Below are positions 16,120 to 24,128 of a stretch of 24,128 bases of DNA, one piece after another. Below the pieces are notes generated by a model. It saw only the letters and a program-made list of their open reading frames with translations, made no database searches and was not told where the DNA came from. Source of the DNA: Alphaproteobacteria bacterium (lineage in GTDB: Bacteria; Pseudomonadota; Alphaproteobacteria; JALRGP01); assembly GCA_023259685.1 (NCBI GenBank), contig JALRGP010000003.1, positions 1-24,128 of the forward strand. Reading direction: 5' to 3'. Made by a program: the position numbers and the translations under genes. Every line of letters starts with the position of its first letter. The stretch's first letter is position 1.

Positions 16120-16139
16120 ATGCTCGTGAAAGCGGGCAT
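16120..16139. other. Stem-loop in the gap before bolA
   Basis: ATGCTCG (16120-16126) pairs with CGGGCAT (16133-16139) with one G-T wobble and a TGAAAG loop. There is no T-tract, so it is not a typical terminator. It is the only clear structure in the 213-bp space between the broken gene and the BolA-family gene. Confidence 0.35.
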
Positions 16140-16268
16140 CTAGACTTTGCTATATTGTTTCTCAATGTCCATTCCTATATTTTTACATGAAAAATTACTG
16201 ATCAGCTTGAAAAGGTTATGATAAATTATCACGACTTCTTGTAACATATCTTTTTAAAAGGAATACCC

Positions 16269-16535
16269 ATGCAAATTGCAGATATTTACGATATTTTAAA
16301 TAAAGGTTTGTCGAATCCTACCATTACGATTCATGATTTATCTGACGCTCATAAAAATCATTTTGAACCCTTTGAAAATGTTCCATCCCATTTAAAAATT
16401 GTTATAAAATCAAAGGATTTTAATGGCATGCCCTTGTTGAAAGCCCATAGAAAAGTTAAAGATTTATTGAAGGAGGCTTTTGATACAGGATTGCATTCTG
16501 CCAGCATTCAAACCATACCCATTGATGCCGAGTAA
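16269..16535 (+). CDS. BolA/IbaG family protein
   Basis: An 88-residue cytosolic protein of the BolA family, which works with monothiol glutaredoxins in iron-sulfur cluster handling and stress or envelope regulation. The class II KH-like fold is suggested by the N-terminal helix (IADIYDILNKGL), the ITIHDLSDAHKNHFEPFE strand region, and the C-terminal signature LLKAHRKVKDLLKEAF...GLHSASIQT, which includes the conserved His of the RHR-type helix. AAGGA at a spacing of about 7 bases supports the ATG. The usual grxD partner is not adjacent. recG follows after 9 bases in the same frame, so the two are likely co-transcribed. Confidence 0.9.
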   Translation: MQIADIYDILNKGLSNPTITIHDLSDAHKNHFEPFENVPSHLKIVIKSKDFNGMPLLKAHRKVKDLLKEAFDTGLHSASIQTIPIDAE

Positions 16536-16544
16536 GATCAAAAT

Positions 16545-18521
16545 ATGTTTGATGTTTTATTAAGTTTGCCTAAAGATGTGCATTATAAAGTGATGTTGAT
16601 GGATGCGAGATCGGTGTCGCCCGGAACAGATGTTATCGCCCACGTGACGGTGGCATCTGTTCCGCAATGGTCAAGGTCAGCGCGCCCCCCCATTCAATTC
16701 ATCGTGCAAGATGAAGCAGGTCAACGTATCACCCTTGTTTTTTTTAAACCTCTCAGTAAAATTGGAAAAACTTTAAAAATTGGTTCAAAAATTTTTATCA
16801 TGGGAAAAATTCAAAAAGGTCAATTTGGAACCCAAATGATTCATCCCATTTTTTTACAAATGGATCCGTCACAGATTATTGGAGCGAATCCTATTTATAG
16901 CTCCCATGTGACGCAAAATCTATACATTATAAAAATGGTTCGACGTTTTTTGAAAAACTTGCCCGACATATCGGAATGGCTGAGCAGTGACGTATTAAAA
17001 GCATACCGTTTTCCCTCGTTTAAAGATGCTCTTGAGCAGGTCCACCACCCTAAAAGCCGTGATGATTTAAACCCTTTGAGATCAAAAGCCGTCTCTCGTT
17101 TAATTTTTGATGAATTTTTATCCTATCATGCCAGCGTCTTAAAAAGTGAAGTGATAGATGACACGATTGAAGGGTGTCCATTGATTTTGACAGATCACCT
17201 AAGATCAAAATTATTAAACAGTTTACCTTTTTCTTTAACAGATGATCAGGTGTCGGTTTTAAGGGATATTGATCATGATTTGGGACAAAAAAAGCCTATG
17301 TTGCGTTTATTACAAGGGGACGTAGGAAGTGGTAAGACCATTGTGGCGCTCTTCACATTGCTCAGGGCAGTGGAAAATGAATCTCAAGGAGCTTTATTGG
17401 TTCCAACGGATATTGTGTCTCGCCAGCATTTTAAAAATTTAAAATTATACTGCGAACCTTTGGGTATTCGCGTGGCATTGCTGACTGCCCAAGAAAAAGG
17501 AAAAGAACGCCAACAAATTTTACAAAATTTGAAAGACGGTTCTATTGATATTATTGTTGGTACCCATGCTTTAATCCAAGAGCATGTGGAATTTCAAAAA
17601 CTCACCGTTGTTGTCATTGATGAGCAACACCGTTTTGGTGTCAAACAACGATTGTTATTAACACAAAAAGGGCACGCAATGCCCCATGTGTTGTCCATGA
17701 CGGCAACCCCTATACCGCGTACCTTATATTTAGCTCATTCTTCTCATATGGATATGAGTCAAATTTTAAATAAGCCAAAAGGTAGGGGCGAGATCAAAAC
17801 AACTGCGTCTTCTATGGATCAAATTGATCAATTAAAAAATTCTTTGATATCACAAATACAATCGGGGCGACAGGTATATTGGGTGTGTGCTGCCATTGAA
17901 GAATCTAAAAACAATGTATTAACGCCCGCGATGGAGCGTTATGACGATCTTAAAACAACCATGCCAGACATTCGCATTGGTTTATTACACGGCCAGATGA
18001 AGGGGGCTGACAAAGACGATGTGATGACAAAATTTCAAGAAGGGCACATTGACCTGTTGGTATCCACAACGGTGATTGAGGTGGGGGTTGATGTGGCTAA
18101 CGCGTCCATTATGGTGATTGAAAACGCCAATCGTTTTGGTTTGGCGCAGCTTCATCAATTACGTGGACGTGTGGGACGCGGAGAGCATGATTCTTTTTGT
18201 GTGCTTTTATACGGGAAAGAGCTCAGTTTCATTGCTAAAAAACGTTTAAAAATTTTATGCTCTACCAATAATGGTTTTGAAATTGCGGATATGGATTTGA
18301 AACTGAGGGGAGGAGGTTTGTTACTTGGAACAGAACAAAGCGGTGTTCCAAAATTTCGCCTATGTCAAATGATTAATGATGACGAAGATTTAACGAGCTA
18401 TCTAGAGGATTTATTTGATCGTGCTTTTCGTGTATGTCAAACGACCCCTGCATCCCATTTAAAAGTATTAGAAAAAGTTTTTAATACGAAGGATACGCAT
18501 TTTTACAAAAGGTCTGGATAA
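16545..18521 (+). CDS. recG: ATP-dependent DNA helicase RecG
   Basis: RecG remodels stalled replication forks and branched DNA. The 658-residue protein has an N-terminal OB-fold wedge domain (about 20-150), then a superfamily 2 helicase core: Walker A GDVGSGKT near residue 260, the DEQH box in VIDEQHRFG near 358, TATPIPRT, STTVIEVGVDV and QLHQLRGRVGRG, ending with the RecG-specific region FEIADMDLKLRGGG. Relatives usually carry 30-45 more residues before LLSLPKDVHYK. Here the bolA stop codon lies in the same frame just upstream, so that N-terminal segment is truly absent. The helicase domains look intact. Confidence 0.97.
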   Translation: MFDVLLSLPKDVHYKVMLMDARSVSPGTDVIAHVTVASVPQWSRSARPPIQFIVQDEAGQRITLVFFKPLSKIGKTLKIGSKIFIMGKIQKGQFGTQMIHPIFLQMDPSQIIGANPIYSSHVTQNLYIIKMVRRFLKNLPDISEWLSSDVLKAYRFPSFKDALEQVHHPKSRDDLNPLRSKAVSRLIFDEFLSYHASVLKSEVIDDTIEGCPLILTDHLRSKLLNSLPFSLTDDQVSVLRDIDHDLGQKKPMLRLLQGDVGSGKTIVALFTLLRAVENESQGALLVPTDIVSRQHFKNLKLYCEPLGIRVALLTAQEKGKERQQILQNLKDGSIDIIVGTHALIQEHVEFQKLTVVVIDEQHRFGVKQRLLLTQKGHAMPHVLSMTATPIPRTLYLAHSSHMDMSQILNKPKGRGEIKTTASSMDQIDQLKNSLISQIQSGRQVYWVCAAIEESKNNVLTPAMERYDDLKTTMPDIRIGLLHGQMKGADKDDVMTKFQEGHIDLLVSTTVIEVGVDVANASIMVIENANRFGLAQLHQLRGRVGRGEHDSFCVLLYGKELSFIAKKRLKILCSTNNGFEIADMDLKLRGGGLLLGTEQSGVPKFRLCQMINDDEDLTSYLEDLFDRAFRVCQTTPASHLKVLEKVFNTKDTHFYKRSG

Positions 18522-18569
18522 ATAATAAAAAATACATTACACTATATTTATTCTAAAAGATGTCTTCAT

Positions 18570-19094
18570 ATGATTAAACGCGTATTATGTGTTGTCAGCG
18601 GAATTTTTATTATTCTATCACTGCTGATGTCACCACAAGGACTACCAGCTCATGCAAAAAAAATGCAAAACATTGATCAATTGGGTTATGCAAAAGAGGC
18701 ATTTCAAAGAATTTCTTTTGAAAAGATCAATGCTCAAGGGGATGTGTTAAGATTGTCAGCCGACAGCGCTCAGTTGAATCAAAAGAATATGGTTGTTCAA
18801 TCTCCTACCGTTAAGTTCAAAAATTTCAAACTCACATCAAAGCAAGCCAATATTGATCCCAATGGACATGCTATTGACTTGGTCAATGATGTACGTCTTA
18901 CAAATAGCGATGATCATATCAATTTAATATCTAATCATCTTCATTATAATCACAAAACGGGATACATCAATGGATCTGAGGGAATCAGCGGATCTATTGA
19001 TGAGGCTCATATTGCTGCAGATCATGTCAAGTACGATCCTAGGTCCAAAACCTTAAAATTAACGGGAAATGTTTGTATCTCTTCAAAATTATAA
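18570..19094 (+). CDS. lptC: LPS export periplasmic protein, LptC/OstA-like
   Basis: The 174-residue product begins with a hydrophobic segment (VLCVVSGIFIILSLLMS) used as a membrane anchor or signal; an AHA at 28-30 could be a cleavage site. The rest is built of short repeating beta strands typical of the OstA/LptC jellyroll: LRLSADSAQL, LTSKQANIDPNG, IDLVNDVRL, then GSIDEAHIAADHVKYD and a final LKLTGNVCI. LptC carries lipopolysaccharide from LptBFG to LptA in the periplasm. If the signal is cleaved, it would resemble LptA instead. Neither lptA nor lptB follows, unlike most alphaproteobacteria. It lies 48 bases after recG. Confidence 0.72.
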   Translation: MIKRVLCVVSGIFIILSLLMSPQGLPAHAKKMQNIDQLGYAKEAFQRISFEKINAQGDVLRLSADSAQLNQKNMVVQSPTVKFKNFKLTSKQANIDPNGHAIDLVNDVRLTNSDDHINLISNHLHYNHKTGYINGSEGISGSIDEAHIAADHVKYDPRSKTLKLTGNVCISSKL

Positions 19095-19232
19095 AAAATT
19101 TCTATAAGACAGGTGAATATTAAGGATTTATCAGTCAATTTTAATACGGAAAATTATAAAAATTCATTCGAATTCTTCCTTTGTTTTGTTCTGAAAAATA
19201 TCCTTTTTAATTTAAAATTTTATTTAAATATT

Positions 19233-19241
19233 TGCTATAAT
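19233..19241 (+). promoter_or_regulatory. Extended -10 promoter before tssM
   Basis: TGCTATAAT at 19233-19241 matches the extended -10 consensus; a second TATAAT follows at 19247-19252. No good -35 is visible in the almost pure A/T sequence upstream. Transcription would begin near 19248, only about 24 bases before the TTG start of tssM. Confidence 0.45.
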
Positions 19242-19271
19242 AATTATATAATGCCGTGACTAAAAGATTGT

Positions 19272-22200
19272 TTGAGTATCTTTAAAAACGTATCGCCATC
19301 TTTTTCTCATATTTTAATGATGCTATGCGTCTTTGGCGTTATCGTTTTTTTTATATTATTTTTTGTACTTTTATTTTCTCTAGATAAGAAAATCATTCCA
19401 TCTGGTCATGTTCCAGAGGATAAGAACTCAAAAAAATTACCTGAATTGCCACCATTACTGGGGAAATTTGGTCAATTATTGGCCAAAAAAGGTTATTTAA
19501 AAATTGCAGATCTAGGAATGTCATTTTTAAAAGTTTTGGATTATTTAGAACAAGTTATTGGTGTTGGGCGTCAATACATGGTCCCTTGGTATATGTTGAT
19601 GGGAAAATCGGATAGCGGGAAAACCAGCTTATTAAAATCATTGAATTTACCCCAACCAGCCGGACAAGGAAATTTTTATGGAGCCCACCAAGATCCTCCG
19701 TGTAAGTGGTGGTTTTTTTCCCGTGGTATTGTGATGGATTTAAAAGGAGATTTTTTTTGTCAAAATTCGGACCACTTTTTACATACATTATTGGTATTAC
19801 TCAGTCGTTATAGAAGTGCCAGGCCTATTAACGGCATTATTTTAACAGTGAATGCTAAAGATTTTTACGGTAAAGATAAAATTAGCCATGACGAGATTTG
19901 CCAAGACGCCAATGATATGGCTAAACGACTGCTGATGATTCAACGATCACTCAATTTACAATTACCCGTGTATGTGATGTTAACCCATTGTGATGTCATA
20001 CCCGGATTTGAAACAATGATCAGTGCTCTTCCCCCTCATAATCAAAATAATATGTTTGGTTGGTCATCGCCTTATCGTGTGCAACATGTTTTTACCCAAT
20101 CGTGGGTAGATGAGGCTTTTGATAGTATACTCTCTGTTTTAGATGACCTACGCTTAGAAATTTTTGCGAAAAATGGATTTGTCCATCACGCGGATGCCTT
20201 GTTTGTGTTACCTCAAGAATTTATGACACTAAGGTCGTCTTTAACCTTATTTCTAACACACGTTTTTCAGTCGGATGTTTACCAAAACCCACCCATGTTT
20301 CGAGGGTTATATTGTACCGCTCAACAATCCATGGATCATCAAGTATCGGTGGAATACCTGTCTCACGAAGTACTGCCCACCGTTTATCAAGGAAATCATC
20401 ATATTAAATTGATTCAAGATGTATTTGAAAAAAAAATTTTCAGTGAATCTCATTTATGTTTCCCTCAACATCGTAAAATTATTGGCATTAACAAAGGTAT
20501 GAATGCTCTTAAAATTGCCACATGTTCTTTGGGTGTTCTGGGCATAGGGCTCAGCATGTATTCATATACATCTCTTGCCAAAAAAAAAAGAAATATTTTA
20601 CCCGTTATGGATAAAACGATGAATGTATTAAATATTATTAAAAATAATTCTGAAAGCCACACATCATTGTTTTCGACTTATGCTCAAGAAACCTTCCAAG
20701 CCATCGAACGCATTGATCATTTAAATTTTTTTTCTATTTTTATGCCGCCCTCATGGTTCAGCTCCTTATCCAAAGATATTACAAAAATTTTTAACACATC
20801 TTATCAACATACCATCATTGAAGCTATTCGTTTTAAGTTGACGGAAAAATTAAAAAATTTGACGTTTCTAGACATTAAAGAACTCAGGGATTTAAATAAT
20901 TTTAAAGACATTGTCATTCCTTTGAAATCACCCACATACGTAGATTTAAAAAAATTTATTGATGATTTTTTGATTTTATCAGAAAGAATTAATCAATTTA
21001 ATACTATTAAGGGATCATTAGATGGCAAAGATTTTGAAGATTTGGTTCATTATACATTTCAAGCAACGTTACCGCCTTCATTTTTTCAAAAATATGAGAG
21101 TTTTCGACGTTTTTTAATGATCATGGATATCATGCCCATTGATATATCCGCTTATCAACAACAAGCAAAAAAAACATTATCAATTTTATATAAAAATTTT
21201 TTAGACAGTCTATTTAATCCCAAGTATTATTTGGGATTTTCTTATTGGATGAATATTTTTTTTGATCGTAATATTAATTTTAAAAACCTTAGGCACCTAT
21301 CAAAAGGTATTGAAAGTAATTTACATATCTTGCAAAAACCAGGAAAATCATGGATTGATCAAGAACGATTTTTACAAAATACGGAATTTGATGAATTGAT
21401 GAAAAATATAGAGAAATTAAAATTTTTTGGACCAACAGCTGTTCGTTATTTAATGGAAAAAACCCAAATTTCTTTTTCATATTTTAAAACAATGATGATG
21501 GATTTTTCTAAAAAAATTCAACCTTCTCCTCAATATCCATCTGCATTTGTATTTGAGATGGAAAAAATCTTAACACCATTATTTAAAGAAAAATTTATGG
21601 ATGTTGTCAGTGATGATTATCAATTTAAAACAGATATTACTGATAGACAATTTATCGATTGGAACCAGGTAGAGCTTCAAGATACATTCAAAATGATTGA
21701 ATCGTTTGAACATTATAAAAACCAAACAATTCCTAAGCTCCCTCAATTTTTTCAAAATTCTTTAAATAAAATCATTCAATTGAGTCTTGAAAAGAATATT
21801 ATTAAATCTTTATCTTTGGCTCAAGATATCATTGAGCTGCCTAAATATATGTCAGATGTCAATATGAGTGAGAAAATTTTAAAAATGAAAATGGGAGAAT
21901 TTAAAAAAGCATCCCATGAATTTTTAAAAATTTTAGATTTACTTAGCGAAGAAAATGTTGGTGAATCGTTTATACAATTGCAAAAATTATTGGCAAAAGC
22001 ATGTGTATTTTTGCTAGAAAGAACTGATATTTTATTAACGGATTTTAAACCTTACGTATCTCAAACAGATACGCTATCATTTTGGTCAGGCGATAAAAAT
22101 TTAATTTATGATGCGTATGGCCTCGAAAATTTCGATGAGTTAAAAAATTATTTATCTATTCAAAGGGATTATGTGCAAAATTTGGCTATTGATTATGCAA

Positions 22201-23282
22201 AACCGGTATTAGATATTTTAAAGCATCCATTATTCAAAGCAGAAGTCAGAGCGCACCTTGTATTGGTTAAAAAATGGCAACGCATTGTTCAACAGGTTGA
22301 ACTTTATCAACAAAAATCACCCCAAAACAATATTACATCTTTAGAAAAATTTATGACAAAAGTGAATAACGTGACCCTAGACAACGTATTGACGGAGATC
22401 AAGCCTATGGCAATGAACGAGCAATCATTAGACATTTTTTCTTTACAACAAAAAAATATTTCTGATCAATTATTAGCTCGTGCACAATCAATTTTAAAAA
22501 AGAAAGGAGAGGAAAACTATAAAAAAATTGAAAAATTCTTTAATGATTATTTGAAAGGGCGTTTTCCTTTTGCGCCCAAAGATACGATTAAAAATGAAAA
22601 CCTTAAAGAAGTTGATCTTGATATGGTTCAAGAATTTTTTAAAATTTATGATGATTGTGGAGGCAGCCCTGAAAAAATTTTAAAATCTTCCGATAAAACA
22701 CCAGCATTAACATTTTTACAAAAAATTGAAAAAGTTAAAGATTTTTTGGAGGTTTTTTTGCAAGAAGAAGATCCAAAATTTGCAATTGAAATTGATTTTC
22801 GAACCAATAAACAAAATGAAAAAAATGGGAAATTCTTGGTGGATTATGCATTTGAAGTATCTGATGAAAAAATTTTACAAAAGACAGATTCCAAACGTTT
22901 TGTTTTTTGGATGATGGATAGAGACGTCAGTTTTTCATTTAGGTTTCCAAAATCTCCAGATTTGGAAGAAGGGCAAACGGCACCCCCGATGCCAAAACCA
23001 ATATTGAAAAAAAATGCAGAATATACAATTAACAAAGACACGGTGACATTTTCCCATAAAGGAAAATGGTCTTTAATTAAAATGTTGTATGATTTTTCTT
23101 TGAGCTTAGATAAAAAAAATATGACATTAAAATTTAATTTCCCATTTTTATCTTTAAAGGGAGAAGAAGAATCATTAACGGTTTACAATGATATTCGTAT
23201 TTTTTATCTGAAAGGTAAGAAAAAAATCCCAACATTATTATCATGTCCTGTGTTTCCAGATTCATTATCATCTGAAGATTAA
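19272..23282 (+). CDS. tssM: Type VI secretion membrane-complex protein TssM (IcmF family)
   Basis: TssM forms, with TssL and TssJ, the trans-envelope channel of the type VI secretion system. The 1336-residue protein has one N-terminal membrane span (about 14-37), an NTPase domain with Walker A GKSDSGKT at 111-118 and a THCD guanine-box-like motif within PVYVMLTHCDVIPGFE, then a second membrane span near 415-435. A very long helical periplasmic region and a C-terminal beta domain with GKWSLIKML, reminiscent of the TssM C-terminus, follow. It is longer than the common 1100-1200 residues and lacks the first of the usual two N-terminal spans. The start is a TTG; an in-frame stop at 19257-19259 excludes extension. 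No other T6SS gene is in the window, so a divergent or retooled role is possible. Confidence 0.85.
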   Translation: MSIFKNVSPSFSHILMMLCVFGVIVFFILFFVLLFSLDKKIIPSGHVPEDKNSKKLPELPPLLGKFGQLLAKKGYLKIADLGMSFLKVLDYLEQVIGVGRQYMVPWYMLMGKSDSGKTSLLKSLNLPQPAGQGNFYGAHQDPPCKWWFFSRGIVMDLKGDFFCQNSDHFLHTLLVLLSRYRSARPINGIILTVNAKDFYGKDKISHDEICQDANDMAKRLLMIQRSLNLQLPVYVMLTHCDVIPGFETMISALPPHNQNNMFGWSSPYRVQHVFTQSWVDEAFDSILSVLDDLRLEIFAKNGFVHHADALFVLPQEFMTLRSSLTLFLTHVFQSDVYQNPPMFRGLYCTAQQSMDHQVSVEYLSHEVLPTVYQGNHHIKLIQDVFEKKIFSESHLCFPQHRKIIGINKGMNALKIATCSLGVLGIGLSMYSYTSLAKKKRNILPVMDKTMNVLNIIKNNSESHTSLFSTYAQETFQAIERIDHLNFFSIFMPPSWFSSLSKDITKIFNTSYQHTIIEAIRFKLTEKLKNLTFLDIKELRDLNNFKDIVIPLKSPTYVDLKKFIDDFLILSERINQFNTIKGSLDGKDFEDLVHYTFQATLPPSFFQKYESFRRFLMIMDIMPIDISAYQQQAKKTLSILYKNFLDSLFNPKYYLGFSYWMNIFFDRNINFKNLRHLSKGIESNLHILQKPGKSWIDQERFLQNTEFDELMKNIEKLKFFGPTAVRYLMEKTQISFSYFKTMMMDFSKKIQPSPQYPSAFVFEMEKILTPLFKEKFMDVVSDDYQFKTDITDRQFIDWNQVELQDTFKMIESFEHYKNQTIPKLPQFFQNSLNKIIQLSLEKNIIKSLSLAQDIIELPKYMSDVNMSEKILKMKMGEFKKASHEFLKILDLLSEENVGESFIQLQKLLAKACVFLLERTDILLTDFKPYVSQTDTLSFWSGDKNLIYDAYGLENFDELKNYLSIQRDYVQNLAIDYAKPVLDILKHPLFKAEVRAHLVLVKKWQRIVQQVELYQQKSPQNNITSLEKFMTKVNNVTLDNVLTEIKPMAMNEQSLDIFSLQQKNISDQLLARAQSILKKKGEENYKKIEKFFNDYLKGRFPFAPKDTIKNENLKEVDLDMVQEFFKIYDDCGGSPEKILKSSDKTPALTFLQKIEKVKDFLEVFLQEEDPKFAIEIDFRTNKQNEKNGKFLVDYAFEVSDEKILQKTDSKRFVFWMMDRDVSFSFRFPKSPDLEEGQTAPPMPKPILKKNAEYTINKDTVTFSHKGKWSLIKMLYDFSLSLDKKNMTLKFNFPFLSLKGEEESLTVYNDIRIFYLKGKKKIPTLLSCPVFPDSLSSED

Positions 23283-23335
23283 GGTCAGTGATTGTCATAA
23301 ATTTTGCTTGAGTCATCATTTGTATGGCGATTTTT

Positions 23336-23363
23336 AAAAAATTAACTTTTTATTAATTTTTTT
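23336..23363 (+). terminator. A/T-only hairpin downstream of tssM
   Basis: AAAAAATTAA (23336-23345) pairs perfectly with TTAATTTTTT (23353-23362) around a 7-base loop, and the T-run serves as both stem and tail. With only A-T pairs the stem is weak, so termination is plausible but not certain. Confidence 0.4.
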
Positions 23364-23433
23364 ATGTGATATTTTTTCAATAGACGAGAAATGTTGAATC
23401 ATCACTTGTAAACAACAAACATAAGGATATCTT

Positions 23434-24128
23434 CAGGGGTGTCTCATTAAAATTTTCGTAAAATTTGCTCAAGTTTGTCATCATCCGCCGTGAGAACTTT
23501 TCTGATTGTTTTGAACGCCGTATTATCGTTGTACGTTGTTTTATATTGTTTAATCAAATTTAAGGCAAATCGTCTAATCAATGATTCATTTTGAATAACA
23601 TTTTTATCCCAAAGAAAAAGAATTTGATCGTCCTCTTTGAAAATAACATCCAAAATCCAATGGAGATTATTTTGTGTTCCCCAATGGGCTTCTCTCACAC
23701 TGTTTAAAATTACTTTGGGATCAGGCTCAAGGTTTGAGATAAAGTAGCGCACATCTTTTGTGTGGTTATCACCTTTGGTTTGTATCGTTTCAACCATGGC
23801 TAAAGATTTAAGTCCCTTCCACTTTTTTAAATCAGGAACCCAAGATATATCATCCGTGACTGAACATTTCATGAGACAATGATCTATTTTCGATTTATTT
23901 TTTACTTCATATGTTTCTCTTTTATTTAAAACATCATTAAAATAAAGAGCAGTCTCATGATAAAGTGTTGGATGATTTTCCTTTAAACTCAAAACATAAT
24001 CAGCTTTTTTTGATAAGATTTTTTCTGAGATTGCCTTCTGACACCCTATGGCATCAATGGTGATAATCTGATTTCTCAGATGTAAGATATCTAACAACTT
24101 TGGAATGGCTGTGATATCATTAGACTTG
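23434..24128 (-). mobile_element. ISAs1-family insertion sequence, incomplete at the window edge
   Basis: The transposase gene runs off the right edge. Its 3' side ends at about 23434, where CAGGGGTGTCTCATT begins 13 bases outside the stop codon; such a GGGGTGTCTCA stretch is a plausible terminal inverted repeat, but the other end is not visible to confirm it. It lies about 150 bp after the tssM stop codon, within what may have been a continuing type VI or other gene cluster. Target-site duplication cannot be checked from one end. Confidence 0.7.
23447..24128 (-). CDS. ISAs1-family transposase, partial (5' end outside the window)
   Basis: At least 227 residues of the C-terminal part are visible; the frame stays open to the window edge. 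Family landmarks are KSNDITAIPKLLDIL, TIDAIGCQKAISEKI, DYVLSLKENHPTLYHE, a REAHW...NLHWILDVIFKED block and IRRFALNLIKQY. This is the catalytic half of the DDE enzyme that moves ISAs1-type elements. In the usual HWG-IEN-LHW motif the glutamate is replaced: codon 23672-23674 reads CAA (Gln) on the minus strand, giving HWGTQNNLHW. If that glutamate is the third DDE residue, as I believe, this copy would be inactive. The frame is otherwise intact, pointing to recent arrival. Confidence 0.93.
   Translation of the reverse strand, partial: KSNDITAIPKLLDILHLRNQIITIDAIGCQKAISEKILSKKADYVLSLKENHPTLYHETALYFNDVLNKRETYEVKNKSKIDHCLMKCSVTDDISWVPDLKKWKGLKSLAMVETIQTKGDNHTKDVRYFISNLEPDPKVILNSVREAHWGTQNNLHWILDVIFKEDDQILFLWDKNVIQNESLIRRFALNLIKQYKTTYNDNTAFKTIRKVLTADDDKLEQILRKF

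Noticed and set aside
1..24128. CRISPR array, tRNA, rRNA or replication origin
   Set aside because: I saw no regularly spaced repeats, no cloverleaf with a conserved T-loop, no rRNA segments and no cluster of DnaA-box-like sites on reading through both strands. A short element could still be missed without a computed search.

Overview
The window looks like the chromosome of an AT-rich, Gram-negative alphaproteobacterium, probably a host-associated or reduced-genome lineage. Protein sequence character and gene content (LpxC, BamA, a one-PDZ RseP of about 360 residues, an LptC-like protein, a TssM-like type VI secretion protein and an ISAs1-type transposase) fit something like the Holosporales, the protist endosymbionts. 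That placement is inference: no rRNA is present. Bases are A/T-rich throughout, several genes start with TTG or GTG, and single genes that usually sit with partners (hslV, lolC, rseP, the solute-binding protein) stand apart from them, as in rearranged, shrinking genomes.

Layout. 1-690: a palindrome cluster, then a plus-strand ORF of unknown function whose apparent coding region begins before any normal start codon and whose 3' end contains a terminator hairpin. 697-4053, minus strand: an amino-acid-type solute-binding lipoprotein, then (in transcription order) gltX, ndk and recR. ndk has a near-consensus promoter of its own. 4153-7408, plus: an MlaC-like protein, HslV, a LolC/E permease and an AmiD/AmpD-type amidase, the last three tightly packed. 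7555-8640: RseP, followed by a stem-loop. 8800-12061: lpxC, glmM and an NAPE-PLD-like metallo-hydrolase in one overlapping operon. 12070-14795, minus: bamA then holC, overlapping by one base.

14796-15249 has no convincing gene but holds a patch of about 160 bp with much higher G+C than its surroundings, and a terminator-like hairpin. 15250-16055 is a secreted, coiled-coil-like protein gene broken by a one-base frame change in a run of eight A. 16269-18521: a BolA-family gene and recG, 9 bp apart. 18570-19094: an LptC-like gene. 19272-23282: a very large TssM/IcmF-family gene. The right edge is an incomplete ISAs1-family insertion sequence lying just downstream of tssM.

Functional theme. About half of the genes build or maintain the envelope: lipid A (LpxC), UDP-GlcNAc supply (GlmM), LPS transport (LptC-like), outer-membrane proteins (BamA), lipoprotein release (LolC), phospholipid transport (MlaC-like), peptidoglycan amidase and intramembrane proteolysis (RseP). 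The rest is DNA repair and replication (RecR, RecG, HolC), nucleotide and translation metabolism (Ndk, GltX) and proteolysis (HslV). I did not find a convincing undescribed multi-gene system. The best leads are the isolated tssM beside an IS, the A-run frameshift gene, the base-composition island at 14841-15000 and the start-less ORF at the left edge.
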